A stretch of 64,000 nt of DNA from Pomacea canaliculata. Lineage: Eukaryota; Mollusca; Gastropoda; Architaenioglossa; Ampullariidae. This document shows, one piece after another, positions 26,401 to 41,400 of the stretch. Position 1 is the first letter of the stretch; every line of letters begins with the position of its first letter. Both the position numbers and the translations under genes were made by a program. Under the pieces are notes generated by a model. The model saw only the letters and a program-made list of their open reading frames with translations. It had not been told where the DNA came from and ran no database searches. The DNA is taken from positions 28,446,737 to 28,510,736 of the forward strand of contig NC_037594.1 in NCBI RefSeq assembly GCF_003073045.1, written 5' to 3'.

Positions 26401-29400
26401 TTTCTAGCTCCTCTTTGCTCAGCTGCTCGTGGTCACCGTTGGCCACGTTCTTGTTGCGATTGTACCACGGCGACCAGCCAGCGGCGCAGCTGCCTTGAGG
26501 GGGAGGTGTGGGGGTCGTGACGGCGGGAGTTGGCGAAGTGCATTCGTCGCACAGCACGCGAATCTCATAGTCGAAGCAGGTTTGCTCGGCCGTGTCGAGG
26601 CACATTAGCATCAGCTGTTGCTTGTCACACGTGACGTCCTTCTGGCCAGCCTGGTCCCAGGCCACGCGCGTGCCAGCTACGCGGCACTCAATGTCCAGCG
26701 CCTGCTGTGGCTGGCACACGTGCACCAGTCCTCCTAGGCTCTGCAGGCTTTCGTACTCATTGCCCTCGGAAGGCTTGTTGCTGTTCACCCACGATGTCCA
26801 GTAGCGGCAGCCGGCTGACGTGAAGCTGGGGCTGATGCTAGGCTGTGCAGTGGGCGTGACGCTGGGACCCACCGTCGGGGTGCTGACCAGCAAAGGCGGG
26901 GCGTGGCTGATGGAGACTCGCATCCGAAGATGTTGAAGCGCAGTGCGATTTCACCATGGTACTCTGTTGGCCGGATGCGTATGTAACGCGCATGAATGAC
27001 CGGGAACAAGTGCATGACGGGGGTGTTCTGGTCGGTGTTACCTTCAAAAATGTTTTGAATCTGGTTGCCAGAAGTTGGCACAGGGTAGAAGTTCTGGCCA
27101 TCGTTACTGTAGTAAATCTCATACCGGGTCACCCAGTAGGGACTGTCCGCACTTCCCTGCGTCGAGATGCCGCCAATCGCGTAGGACGTCAAAAAGTCCA
27201 CTTCGATCCATTGTCTGTCGTTTGATACACTAAAATACAAATATTTACTTGCTGTGTTTATTGTTTAAATATAATTATGCATAACAAAAACTTACAAAAC
27301 ATGACTTAAAATAATCTGCAAAACAAGTGAAAACATTAAACCTGTTCTCTTTAGGATGACTACGTTGTAACTTAAAGGTGCATAAGCTGTGGGCATATGT
27401 TACCTCGGTCTCCACCCACTGGCATAAGGACCATCCTGCTCGGTGAATATTCGAGCTCTGTCAGGCATGTGGAACATATCCAGATAGCTAGAAGCCCTCA
27501 ACTGACTGTTGGAAATAACCAACGGGTTGCTGAGACCCATTGGAACGTTGCAAACTGAAAAAATCATGAGTGTTACATTATAAAAAAAAAAACTGGATAA
27601 AGAGGTTAACTACGTTAAAAAGATATGGACAATGCTTTATAATGTGAAAGTTACAGTTTAGTCCGTAATTTTTATATTACAACGGTGTTGTTGATTTTCT
27701 TTTAATCTAAAAACTAACCGTTTGTGGTACAGTATTAGTAACGAATGGTAAGTCAGTAAAGAATATGGATTGTTACCATGGATAGGGACGAGTATTGATA
27801 CGCCAGGCTCAGCAGAAGGTGAAGCTGTGGGTGTAAATCCTGTGGGTGGGATGTCAGGTCGGCAACCAAGAAGATCGAAACGCAGACCATAACCCAGAGG
27901 CGACGAGGAGATCGGGTACAGACGCACATAACGGGCCAACACGTCACGGTTGAAGAGGTTACGCACCGGTGTGTTACGATCAGTGTTGCCTGTGAAGATG
28001 TACGGGGTGGAGTCGCCAGGCTGGGAAGTGTACTGCGTGAAGGTGTTGCCGTCGATGCTGTAGGAGATGGTATAGGACGTCGTCCAGCGGTCTGTGTCCG
28101 GGCTGCCTTGGGTCATCACGCCGGAGATCAGTTTCAGGGAGCGCAAGTCGACTTGGATCCACGGTGTATTCTCGACTCTGTCACAGACAAAACAGGCAGT
28201 GCTTGGGGCTGTGTTGCGTCTGTCATTTTGGATATACTGTTTTTATGTCAAACAGTACATTTCTATGATTGTATATACAAGAATTAAAAAAAAAAACTGA
28301 AAAGATTCTGAAAATCTATTATACATATGGACGAAGCCAGTTTTCACTCTAAAAGCATTTTACCCAAAATTTTCCCATCCAATCCAAGAATGCACTAGCT
28401 TTAGGAGATGGAGATTGAATGGATTATATAATTCGCATTCTAACAGTAAGACGGTAAAACAATCAAAACAACAGTATTTACTTTGGAATCCATGATCCTC
28501 CTGTCTCGAAGGTGACTGTACTGTATAGGCGGCCATGGTCAGGCCCGTGAAGGGTGTCTAGATAGGATGATGACGTCAGCTGTCCGGGTGTCACGATGTA
28601 AGAACTCTCTAGCCCCATGGGAACCAGACACACTAGAGAAACAAACAATATGCACAATGTCATTTAAGTTTCATCTAAGAACAATGTTATTATAATTGCC
28701 TCTCTGTCATCAGGTTTTTTTTTAAAGATGATTAGATGTCTGCAAAACTTTGTTAAGACTTTTTTTTTCCTAAATCCCATTCACTATAATAAATGGGACT
28801 GCACTAATCTCACCTGACGGTGTCGTGAAACTGGGATTAACTGTTGTGGGGGTCTGACCAGAAACATTGGGTGGTACTGCAGTTGGTGTTTGTCCCGACA
28901 CTGGAGATGGGCTCACCGTAGTTACTTGGTAGTTTATTGGAGACGGATTGCAGCCAACCACGTTAAATCTAGAAAACGACAGCAAAACAATCATTTTTAG
29001 TTGGTAGCGGTTCCCAATATCTGTCACAAAAATAGCAGCGTGGTTAAAGTATTTCAATAAACACTTTTACAGAGCGAAGACCGATGAAATGCCAGTCTTT
29101 TTCATAATAAATTTCTTGCGCAGAAATATTTAAATGCCATACGTGGTTATAATTAGTTACGATATTTCCTGTCTGTACACAAGGATGAAAAACATGCCAT
29201 ATCGCTGGGTAGGAAATTAAAGGCTGATAGGCAATGTCTGTTACAGAACTGTGAGAAAAATATCACTATTTAGGCGCAGACATAAGCGTTTGTCGTCTGG
29301 GCGATCACGCAAAAATACATGGTTCTTGGATTCCCAAACCCACGTCTACGCATCTTCGCATTTCGCTTAGTACCTAAGCTCCAGGTTCTCTGTGGCATCG

Positions 29401-32400
29401 ACAGGCACAATGCGGATGTACTGGGCGACGATGTTGCGGTTGAAGAGCTGCGCAGACGGTTGGTTGCCGTAGTCAGTGGCTCGGAAGATGTAAGGAGGCG
29501 TGGAAGGACTGTCTGTGTAGTCCGTGAAGGTAATGCCGTCAATGCTGTGCTGCACGTGGAACTGTCCTGTTGGTCTGCCTTGCAGCAGCACACCTGACAC
29601 CTGCTTTAGCTCTTCGAAGTTCACTTGAATCCATGGGTGTTTGTCAGTGACACTATACATACACATTTTTATTAGATCTCTCGGCATTAGAAACGAAATG
29701 CGCTACAAAGCCACTGTAGTCTACGTCATTAAATACAGAATAAACTACGTGGACAGTACATAAGCTACCAGAAAGAAATATTTTGGAATAATGTTAAAGG
29801 CTATAGACATGAATACAATCCTGACACTTGTATCCCAAAACGAACGGCCTTAAGAATGATCTTCAATCTGTTCTAGTGCTGCACAAATTGTAGGGCTAAA
29901 GAATATTTTAGTCTTCCAAGTCAATCAAGTGCGTGGCGTTTATGCGACCTACGAGGATGAGTGTTTTACATACGCTGGGATCCAAGAGGGGGCGCCACTG
30001 CTGTAGTCTTGAGTAAGTCTCCCCATGCTAGCCTTGTGCTCCTCGTTCAGGTGAGAAGAAGACTGGATTTGCTTTGTCTGTTATAATCTGGAAGTTCTCT
30101 AGACCCATCTTGGTAAAGCATACTGCAAGCGACGAAAAATTGTACAGTATACAGTTAGGATAGTAAGTGAGGATCACTAAATATGTCTATCGTTCGACCA
30201 TGGTAAGCTTATTAAGTTTTGTACTTATAAACTTTATTAAACTGTACACGCTTGCTGTAGTGTATAAATACTAATGATTTGTATCATCTTTCAAACACGC
30301 GCATGTACAGAGCCTAGTGGAATAGGATACAAGTAGGAAAGGAACAAAAAATATCCACAAACAGAAGTCGCCTCCAAAAAAAGGAGACGGATGGGATATG
30401 GATGGAGGTGATAGATTTTTTTTAAGAAGAAAAACCATTATTTCCTAGGGTAGCAGAGTCGACGTTTTAGGTGGTATAAGCAGCGTGTCTTTGAGCGCAA
30501 CCAAACAGTTGATGTATTCTTTGCAGTAAGCAAATGATAAAAGAGACAAAAAAAGCTGTTATGGAAAAGTCCGTTTAGTATAAAAGAAACAATTTATGAT
30601 GTATAATTATTAAACACTATGTTTTGATGACGAAAATGTCACACCATTCTAATTTATGACTGTTTCCGTTTGGGAAAGCACTCCCCAAATTAGCCGCTCT
30701 GCTTTCTAGCACCATCCACTTACGTGGTTCTAGAGTGGGTCTGGCTGAAGGCAAAATTGTTGGAGTGGCAGGTGAGGTTGAGGTGATGCCTGTTCCTCGC
30801 AGCCCAGCAAATTGAAGCGAAGTGCGATGCCAGCCGGCGCCCAGGAGACCGGCACTATTCGCCAGAAGCGTGCCATTATTGGTGCGGACAGAAAAGCCGT
30901 CTTCACCGTATTCCTGTCGGTGCTGCCACTCAGTTCTGTCGGAATGTTGTTGGTTCCGGTGTAAGTTTGGAAGCTATAGCCGTCGTTGCTGTAACGCAGA
31001 AGGAAGCTCGTTGTCCAACGGTCGTCTACAGGTGAACCTTGGATCAACAGGCCGGACACAGCCATGGGACGAAGTAGATCCACTTGTAGCCATTGGTTAC
31101 CATCGTTTGTGCTGTTACAGCGAGATTGCATGAATTTGAGCAGAAGGAAAGAGGATCTCAATACTTTAACGCACTTTCGTGTATGTCATCAATGATTTAA
31201 CAATATTATCGCTTACAAAGCAGAACACTTTTGTCGTTGAGTTGCCGCCAGAGCTCAATATCGAAAAAAAGAACATGAAGGGAAAAATTAAGTGTTATGC
31301 ATTTTAGTTTTATTAAAAAAGATTAGTTAATATACAGTTAGTTGTACATTTGTGTACATTGTGCACTGAGTACATTACGTAAAGGAAGTAAAAAGATTTT
31401 GAATGATGTACCATTGTACTTACAATGGAACCCAGGCACCATGTTCGTTGAACAGTCTGCCCGCAAAGGCAGACGTGCTAAACAGCATAGAGCTGGAGGA
31501 CGTGAGTTGCGAGTCGGTGACCTTTTGAGCATTAGTGATGGTCATCGGGACATTACAGATGTAACCTTTAAGGAATAAAAATTAATTTAATCCTTTCAAT
31601 TAAAAAAATCCACGAAAAAAACTAATCGAAATAAACTAACAATGTAAGCTTGTGAACATTTGTCTGACGAACTGTATTAAAAAAAAAAAAGCAGAAAAAA
31701 TCAGTGTAATAACCTAAGTGTGCAGTAGGTGTTGGACCAGTGTACAATGGCGGGTATGTCGACATTGGGGGAGCTGTCCAATGTTGTGAAATATCAGGTA
31801 TTGGTGTCTCTTGAGTGTGCCCTGGAGGCCAAACAGGTGTTGGTGTCTCGCCAGTGTAGAATGGATACGGTGTAGGTGATTCTCCGCTTACACCAGGAGG
31901 ATGAGCAGATGGCGTTGGACCGTGTGCATGGTGGTACGGCGTTAGTTTCACCCGTCCACCCGTCAGCCTGGATAAGGTGTGGGAGACTCACCGCTATTTG
32001 AATAGGGCCCAGCAGGTGTTGAATAGGGCCAGTGTAGCCTGGTGGATACGGTGTAGTGATTCTCCGCTTACACCAGGAGAAGAGCAGATGGGTTTGGACC
32101 AGTGTACCATGGTGGGTATAGGTGTAGGTGATTTCACCCGTCCAGCCTGGTGGATAAGGTTGTGGGGATACTCGCCGCTATTTGAATAGGCCCAGCAGGT
32201 GTTGGTGTCTCGCCAGTGTAGCCTGGTGGATACGGTGTAGGTGATTCTCCGCTTACACCAGGAGGATGAGCAGATGGCGTTGGACCAGTGTACCATGGCG
32301 GGAATGCTGTGGTTGTGGGGACCCGTCCAGTCTGGTGGATACAGTGTCTCGCCACTGGTGCTGAGGAGGATGAGCAGACCATGGCGTGGCCAGTTACCAT

Positions 32401-35400
32401 GGCGGGAATGCCGGGTTGTGGGACCCGTCAGTCTGTACATGTGTGGAGATTGGAGCAGATGGCGTTGGAACCGGACCATGGTGGGAGTTCACCCGTCCAG
32501 CCTGGTGGATAAGGTGTGGGGGACTCGCCGCTATTTGAATAGGGCCCAGCAGGTGTTGGTGTCTCGCCAGTGTAGCCTGGTGGATACGGTGTAGGTGATT
32601 CTCCGCTTACACCAGGAGGATGAGCAGATGGCGTTGGACCAGTGTACCATGGCGGGAATGCCGTGGTTGTGGGACCCGTCCAGTCTGGTGGATACGGTGT
32701 CTCGCCACTGTGCTGAGGAGGATGAGCAGATGGCGTTGGACCAGTGTACCATGGTGGGTATGGCGTCGGAGTTTCACCCGTCCAGCCTGGTGGATAAGGT
32801 GTGGGGGACTCGCCGCTATTTGAATAGGGCCCAGCAGGTGTTGGTGTCTCGCCAGTGTAGCCTGGTGGATACGGTGTAGGTGATTCTCCGCTTACACCAG
32901 GAGGATGAGCAGATGGCGTTGGACCAGTGTACCATGGCGGGAATGCTGTGGTTGTGGGACCCGTCCAGTCTGGTGGATACGGTGTCTCGCCACTGTGCTG
33001 AGGAGGATGAGCAGATGGCGTTGGACCAGTGTACCATGGTGGGTATGGGCGTCGAGTTTCACCCGTCAGCCTGGTGATAAGGTGTGGGGGACTCGCCGCT
33101 ATTTGAATAGGGCCCAGCAGGTGTTGGTGTCTCGCCAGTGTAGCCTGGTGGATACGGTGTAGTGATTCTCCGCTTACACCAGGAGGATGAGCAGATGGCG
33201 TTGGACAGTGTACCATGGCGGGAATGCCGTGGTTGTGGGACCCGTCCAGTCTGGTGGATACGGTGTCTCGCCACTGTGCTGAGGAGGATGAGCAGATGGC
33301 GTTGGACCAGTGTACCATGGTGGGTATGGCGTCGGAGTTTCACCCGTCCAGCCTGGTGGATAAGGTGTGGGGGACTCGCCGCTATTTGAATAGGGCCCAG
33401 CAGGTGTTGGTGTCTCGCCAGTGTAGCCTGGTGGATACGGTGTAGGTGATTCTCCGCTTACACCAGGAGGATGAGCAGATGGCGTTGGACCAGTGTACCA
33501 TGGCGGGAATGCCGTGGTTGTGGGACCCGTCCAGTCTGGTGGATACGGTGTCTCGCCACTGTGCTGAGGAGGATGAGCAGATGGCGTTGGACCAGTGTAC
33601 CATGGTGGGTATGGCGTCGGAGTTCACCCGTCCAGCTGGTGGATAAGGTGTGGGGGACTCGCCGCTATTTGAATAGGGCCCAGCAGGTGTTGGTGTCTCG
33701 CCAGTGTAGCCTGGTGGATACGGTGTAGGTGATTCTCCGCTTACACCAGGAGGATGAGCAGATGGCGTTGGACCAGTGTACCATGGCGGGAATGCTGTGG
33801 TTGTGGGACCCGTCCAGTCTGGTGGATACGGTGTCTCGCCACTGTGCTGAGGAGGATGAGCAGATGGCGTTGGACCAGTGTACCATGGTGGGAATGGCGT
33901 CGGAGTTTCACGCGTCCAGCCTGTGGATAAGGTGTGGGGGACTCGCCGCTATTTGAATAGGGCCAGCAGGTGTTGGTGTCTCGCCAGTGTAGCCTGGTGG
34001 ATACGGTGTAGGTGATTCTCGCTTACACCAGGAGGATGAGCAGATGGCGTTGGACCAGTGTACCATGGCGGGAATGCCGTGGTTGTGGACCCGCCAGGAG
34101 ATCTGGTGGATACGGTGTCTCGCCACTGTGCTGAGGAGGATGAGCAGATGGCGTTGGACCAGTGTACCATGGTGGGTATGGCGTCGGAGTTTCACCCGTC
34201 CAGCCTGGTGGATAAGTGTGGGGGACTCGCCACTATTTGAATAGGGCCCAGCAGGTGTTGGTGTCTCGCCAGTGTAGCCTGGTGGATACGGTGTAGGTGA
34301 TTCTCCGCTTACACCAGGAGGATGAGCAGATGGCGTTGGACCAGTGTACCATGGCGGGAATGCTGTGGTTGTGGGACCCGTCCAGTCTGGTGGATACGGT
34401 GTCTCGCCACTGTCTGAGGAGGATGAGCAGATGGCGTTGGACCAGTGTACCATGGTGGGTATGGCGTCGGAGTTTCACCCGTCCAGCCTGGTGGATAAGG
34501 TGTGGGGGACTCGCCGCTATTTGAATAGGGCCCAGCAGGTGTTGGTGTCTCGCCAGTGTAGCCTGGTGGATACGGTGTAGGTGATTCTCCGCTTACACCA
34601 GGAGGATGAGCAGATGGCGTTGGACCAGTGTACCATGGCGGGAATGCTGTGGTTGTGGGACCCGTCCAGTCTGGTGGATACGGTGTCTCGCCACTGTGCT
34701 GAGGAGGATGAGCAGATGGCGTTGGACCAGTGTACCATGGTGGGTATGGCGTCGGAGTTTCACCCGTCCAGCCTGGTGGATAAGGTGTGGGGGACTCGCC
34801 GCTATTTGAATAGGGCCCAGCAGGTGTTGGTGTCTCGCCAGTGTAGCCTGGTGGATACGGTGTAGGTGATTCTCCGCTTACACCAGGAGGATGAGCAGAT
34901 GGCGTTGGACCAGTGTACCATGGCGGGAATGCTGTGGTTGTGGGACCCGTCCAGTCTGGTGGATACGGTGTCTCGCCACTGTGCTGAGGAGGATGAGCAG
35001 ATGGCGTTGGACCAGTGTACCATGGTGGGTATGGCGTCGGAGTTTCACCCGTCCAGCCTGGTGGATAAGGTGTGGGGGACTCGCCGCTATTTGAATAGGG
35101 CCCAGCAGGTGTTGGTGTCTCGCCAGTGTAGCCTGGTGGATACGGTGTAGGTGATTCTCCGCTTACACCAGGAGGATGAGCAGATGGCGTTGGACCAGTG
35201 TACCATGGCGGGAATGCCGTGGTTGTGGGACCCTCCAGTCTGGTGGATACGGTGTCTCGCCACTGTGCTGAGGAGGATGAGCAGATGGCGTTGGAGTGTA
35301 CCATGGTGGGTAATGCGTCCGGAGTTTCACCCGTCCAGCCTGGTGGATAAGGTGTGGACTCGCCGCTATTTGAATAGGGCCCAGCAGGTGTTGGGGTGTC

Positions 35401-38400
35401 GCCAGTGTAGCCTGGTGGATACGGTGTTAGGGTGATTCTCCGCTTACACCAGGAGGATGAGCAGATGGGTTGACGAGTGTACATGGCGGGAATGCGTGTT
35501 GTGGACCCGTCCAGTCTGGTGGAAGGTACGGTGTCTCGCCGCACTGTGCTGAGGAGGATGAGCAGATGGTGTTGGACGTTGGAACCGTGTACCATGGTGG
35601 TATGGCGTGGAGTTTCACCCGTCCAGCCTGGTGCTAAATAAGGTGTGGGGACTCGCCGCTATGTTGCGGGAATAGAGTGTTGGTGTCTCGGTGTAGCCCT
35701 GGGCCAGCAGGTGGATACGTGTAGGTGATTCTCCGCTTACAACCAGGTAGGATGAGCAGATGGCGTTGGGACCAGTGTAATGGTGAACCGTCCAGTCTGG
35801 TGGATACGGTGTCTCGCCACTGTGCTGAGGAGGATGAGCAGATGGCGTTGGACCCAGTGTACCATGGTGGGTATGGGTCGGAGTTTCACCCGTCCAGCTG
35901 GTGATAGGTGTGGGGGTACTCGCCGCTATTTGATAGCATTTGGTGTCTCGCCAGTGTAGCCTGGTGGATACGGTGTATGATTCTCCGCTTACACAGGAGG
36001 ATGAGCAGATGGCGTTGGACCAGTGTAACCATGGCGGGAATGCCGTGGTTGTGGGACCCGTCCAGTCTGGTGGATACGGTGTCTCGCCACTGTGCTGAGG
36101 AGGATGAGCAGATGGCGTTGGACCAGTGTACCATGGTGGGTAATGGCGTCGGAGTTTTACACCCGTCAGCCTGATGTGATAAGTGTGGGGGACTCGCCGC
36201 TATTTGAATAGGGCCAGCAGGTGTTGGTGTCTCGCCAGTGTAGCCTGGTGGAATACGGTGTAGGTGATTCTCCGCTTACACCAGGAGGATGAGCAGATGG
36301 CGTTGGATAAGGTGTTCCAGTGTACCAATGGCGGAGCCTGGTGTGGGACCGTCCAGATCTGGTGGAACGGTGTCAAAGCACCAGAAGGGGTCGCCACTGT
36401 GCTGGAGGAGGATGAGCAGATGGCGTTGGAACAGTGTACCATGTGGGCTGGCGTCGAGTTTCACCCGTCAGCCTGTGGATAAGGTGGTGGGACTCGCCGC
36501 TATTTGAATAGGGCCAGCAGGTGTTTGGTGTCTCGCCAGTGTAGCCTGGTGGATACGGTGTAGTTGATTCTCCGCTTACACCAGGAGGATGAAGCAGAAT
36601 GGCGTTGGGACCAGTGTACCATGGCGGGAATGCTGGTTGTGACCCGTCCAGTCTGGTGGAATACGGTGTCCTCGCACCTGTGCTGAGGAGGATGAGCAGA
36701 TGGCGTTGGACCGTGTACCATGTGGGTATGGCGTCGGAGTTTCACCGGGAGGAATCTCGCGGGAAAATCACTCGGTGGATAATGTGGGGGACTCGCCGCT
36801 ATTTGAATAGGGCCAGCAGGTGGATTGGTGTCTCGCCAGTGTAGCCTGGTGGATACGGTGTAGGTGAATTATCCGTTAACACAGGAGCAGTGCACGTGAC
36901 CAGTGTACCATGGCGGGAATGCGTGGTTGTGGAACCCGTCCGTCTGGCTGAATGCCGTGAGGAGGGATTGTGGGACCCTCCAGTCTGTCCATCCTGTGGA
37001 TAGGTGTGAGGGGGATCGCGTATGTGAATAGGGCCAGTGCTGAGTGCTGGTGGATACGAGGTGATAGACCAGATGGCAGTTGACCATTGTAACCCAGTGC
37101 GTGGTGTGGGACCACTGGTGGGTTGTTCGATGTGCGTCGAGTTTAATGGTGGAATGGCAGTTTATCCGTCCAGCTGGTGGGTAAGGCTGTGGGGACTCGC
37201 CGCTATTTGAATAGGGCCAGGTGTTGGTGTCTCGCCTTAGTGTAGCGGTGGTAGGATGAGGTGTAGGTGATTCTGCCGTCTTTACTTACCACCAGGAGGA
37301 TGACAGAGGGCGTTGGACCAGTGTAACCTGGCGGAATGCTGTGGTATGTGGGACCCGTCCAGTCGTTGTGGTGATACGTGTTCTCGCCCACTCGTCTGAG
37401 GAGGATGAGCAGATGGCGTTGGACAGTGTAACCTGGTGGGAATGGTGGGTGAATGGCGTCCGGAGTTTCACCCGTCCAGCTGTGGAAAAAAATAAGGTTG
37501 GGGGACTGCCGCTATTTGAATAGGGCGCAGCAGGTGTTGGTGTCTCTCCTTGTAGGCCATGTAGCCTGGTGATAGGTGTAGTGTGATTCTCCTCTTACAC
37601 CAGGAGTGAAAGCAGATTGGCGTTGGCAGTGTACCATGCGGAAATGCTGTGGTGTAAGGACGTCAGTCCTGGTGGATGGTGTCTCGACCTGTGCTGAGAA
37701 GAGGATGAGCGATGCGTGGACGTGTACCATGGCGGGTAATGGGTCAGTTCAACGCGTCCAGCTGGTGGATAAGGTGTGGGGGACTCGCCATTTTGAATAG
37801 GGCCCCAGCAGGTGTTGGTGTCTCGCCAGTGTAGCCTGGTGGATACGGGTGTAGGTGATTCTCCGCTTACACCAGGGGGGATGGAGCAGATGGCGTTAGG
37901 ACCCCAGTGTACCATGGCGGAAATGCTGTGGTTGTGGGACCGTCCAGTCTGGTGGATAACGGTGTCTCGCCATGTGCTGAGGAGGATGAGCAGATGGCGT
38001 TGGACGCAGTGTACCATGGGTGGGGAATATGGCGTCGGAGTTTCACCCGTCCCGCAGCGCTGGTGGATAAGGTGTGGGGGACTCGCCGCTATTTGAAATA
38101 GGGCCCAGCAGGGTGTTGGTGTCCGCCCAGTGTAGCCTGGTGATACGGTGTAGGTGAATTCTCAGCAGGAAGGATTTAGCATGGCGGTTGGACAGTGTTA
38201 CGCTGGCCGGTAGGTGGTTGTAGGACCGTCCTATTGGTGGAATACGTGTGTCTCGCAGTGCTTGATGAGGATGAGCGTTGGAGGACCAGTGTACCATGGC
38301 GGGAATGCCGTGGTTGTTGGGAACCCGTCAGTCTGGTGGAGACGACGGTGTTCTCGCCCACTGTGCTGAGGTAGGATGAGCGCCACTGGCGTTGGACCAG

Positions 38401-41400
38401 TGAGGAGGATGAGCAGATGGGTAATGGCTTGGACCCAGTGTAAACCATGGTGGAAATGGCGTCGAAGTTTCAGCCGTCCAGAGCCCTGGGGGGTGGGAAG
38501 AATTTTAAGTGTGGGGGACTCGCCGCTATTTGAATAGGGGCCAGCAGGTGTTGGTGTTCGCCAGTGTAGGCCTGGTGATACGGTGTAGGTGATTCTCACG
38601 CTTAACACCAGGAGGATGACAGAGGGCGTTTTGGAACCAGTGACCATGGCGGGAATGCTGTGGTTTGTGGGACCCGTCCAGTCTGGTGGATACGGTGTCT
38701 CGCACCTGTGCTGGAGGAGGATGAGCAGATGGGCGTTGCGACCAGTGTACCATGGTGGGAATGGCTCGGGAGTTTCAATCCCGTCGCCAGCCTGGTGGAT
38801 AAAGGTGTGGGGACTCGCTCTTAATTATGGATGGGGGGCCAGAGGTGTTGGTGTATCGCCTGTGTAGCTGTGGATACGGTGTATGTTGATTTGCCGCTTA
38901 CACAGGAGATAGAGAGGGTTGGACAGTTGTCCATGGCGGAATGCTGTGTTGTGGGACCCCGTCAGTCTGGTGGATACGGTGTCTCGCCAATGTGCTGAGA
39001 TGATGAGCAGATGGCGTTGGACCCGTGTACCATGGTGGGAAATGGGTGGAGTTTCACTGTCAGCATGGTGGGTAAGGTGTGGGGGATCCGCTATTTTGAA
39101 TAGGGCAGCAGGTGTTGTGTCTCAGTGTAGCTGGTGGAATTACGGTGTAGGTGATTCTCCGCTTACACCAGGAGGATACAGAGGCGTTTTGGACCAGGTG
39201 TACCATGGCGGGAATGCGTGGTTTGGTGGGACCCGTCCATCTGGTGGATACGGTGTCTCGCACTGTGCTGGAGGAGGCATGAGCAGATGGGCGTTGCGAC
39301 CAGTGTACCATGGTGGGTATGGCGTCGGGAGTTTCAACCCGTCCAGCTGGTGGATATAGGTGTGGGGGATCCGCTATTTTGAATAGGGCAGCAGGTGTTG
39401 TGTCTCAGTGTAGCTGGTGGAATTACGGTGTAGGTGATTCTCCGCTTACACCAGGAGGATTGGACAGAGGCGTGTTGGACCCCAGTGTACCATGGCGGAA
39501 ATGCGTGGTTGTGGGACCGCGTCCAGGTCCTGGTGGATTACGGTGTCTCGCCATTGTGCTGAGGAGGATGAGCAGATGGCGTTGGACGCAAGTGTACCAT
39601 GGGTGGGGTATGGCGTCGGAGTTTCACACCGTCCCGCAGCGCTGGTGATAGGTGTGGGGGACTCGCCGCTATTTGAAATAGGGCCCCAGCAAGGGTGTTT
39701 GGTGTCCGCCAGGTGTAGCCGGTGGATAACGGTGTAGGTGAATTCTCCGCGTTTAACACCAGGAGGATGAGCAGATGGCGTTGGACCAGTGTACCATGGC
39801 GGGAATGCCGTGGTTGTTGGGACCCGTCAGTCTGGTGGAGATACGGTGTTCTCGCCCACTGTGCTGAGGTAGGATGAGCAGATGGCGTTGGACCAGTGTG
39901 ACCGGTGGGTAATGGCGTCGAGTTTCCCGTCCAGGCCCTGGGGGGTTTGGGAAGAATTTTAAAAGGTGTGGGGGACTCGCCGCTATTTGGAATAGGGGCC
40001 ACAGCAGGTGTTGGTGTTCGCCAGTGTAGGCCTGGTGATACGGTGTAGGTGATTCTCCGCTTACACCAGGAGATGAGCAGATGGCGTTTTGGACCAGGTG
40101 TACCATGGCGGGAATGCGTGGTTTGGTGGGACCCGTCCATCTGGTGGATACGGTGTCTCGCACTGTGCTGGAGGAGGCATGAGCAGATGGGCGTTGCGAC
40201 CAGTGTACCATGGTGGGTATGGCGTCGGGAGTTTCAACCCGTCCAGCTGGTGGATATAGGTNNNNNNNNNNNNNNNNNNNNNNNNNNNNNNNNNNNNNNN
40301 NNNNNNNNNNNNNNNNNNNNNNNNNNNNNNNNNNNNNNNNNNNNNNNNNNNNNNNNNNNNNAGAGAAGATTGTTACCATGGTGGGAATGGCGTCGGAGTT
40401 TCCCAAGCAGCCGTCCAGACCTGTGGGTAAGGAGTTGCTGGTAACTTCGCACGCTATTCTGAATAGGGCCCAGCAGGTGTTGGTGTCTCGCCAGTGTAGC
40501 CTGGTGGATTACGGAGTGTAAGGTGACTTCTCCGCTGTACACCGCAGGAAGGATGAGCAGTATGGCGGTTGGACCAGTGACCATGGCGAGGAATGCCGTG
40601 GGTTTTTGTGGGACCCGTCACAGTCTGGTGTATAAGGTGTCTGCGCTCACTTGTGCTGAGGAGGATGAGAAGATGGCGTTGGACCTCGTCGTAACCATTC
40701 GGTGGGATCATGGCGTCGGAGTTTCAGCCGTCCAGCCTGGTCTGGTAAAGGTGTGGGGGACTGCGCCGCTATTTGAATCAGGCCACAGCATGGTGTGGTG
40801 TCTACGCCAGTGTAGCCTGGCTGGAATACGGGTGTGTGTGATTCTCCGCTTACACCCAAGGAGGATTGAAGCAGAGGGCGTTGTGACCAAGTGTATCGCT
40901 CATGGCGGGAATGCTGTGGTTGTGGGACCCGTCCAGTGTGGTGGATATCGGTGCTCTTCGCCACTATGTTACAGTGTGTGGAGGAGGATGTAAGCAAGCG
41001 TTGGAACGCGTGTATCCATGGTGGGTATGGCTGCTCGGAGTTTCACCCGTTCCAGCCTTGTGGCATGCAGGTGTGGGTGGACTCCGCCGCTTATTTGAAT
41101 CAGGACCAGCTGTGTAGAGAGTAGTATACCCTCCACGGGACACCAGTTTCTTTATACAGCCTGTCATGGTCATAGGAACAACAGAATACTCAGTGTATCA
41201 GAGCCATTAGGAGATTTCCGCTTACACCAGCGAGTGATGAGCACGAATGGCGTTGACCAGTGTACCAATGGCGGGAATGTGTGGTCTGAGGACTCCGTCC
41301 AGTCTGGTGGAGTACGGTGTCTTCGCCATGTCGGCTGAGCGGAGGATGATCGAAATGGCGTTTGGTACACCTGTGTATCCATGGTGTATGGCGCTCCGGA

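Larger units (their letters stand above)
26920..31565 (-). repeat. Downstream copy of a duplicated block of four F5/8C domains
   Basis: Domains a, b, c and d here match e, f, g and h at 49850-54690 one for one, in the same order, with the same exon lengths and the same extra intron in the third domain. Exonic DNA is almost the same, for example near 29974-30120 against 52829-52976; introns are clearly more diverged. The giant mucin exon lies between the two copies. Confidence 0.8.
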
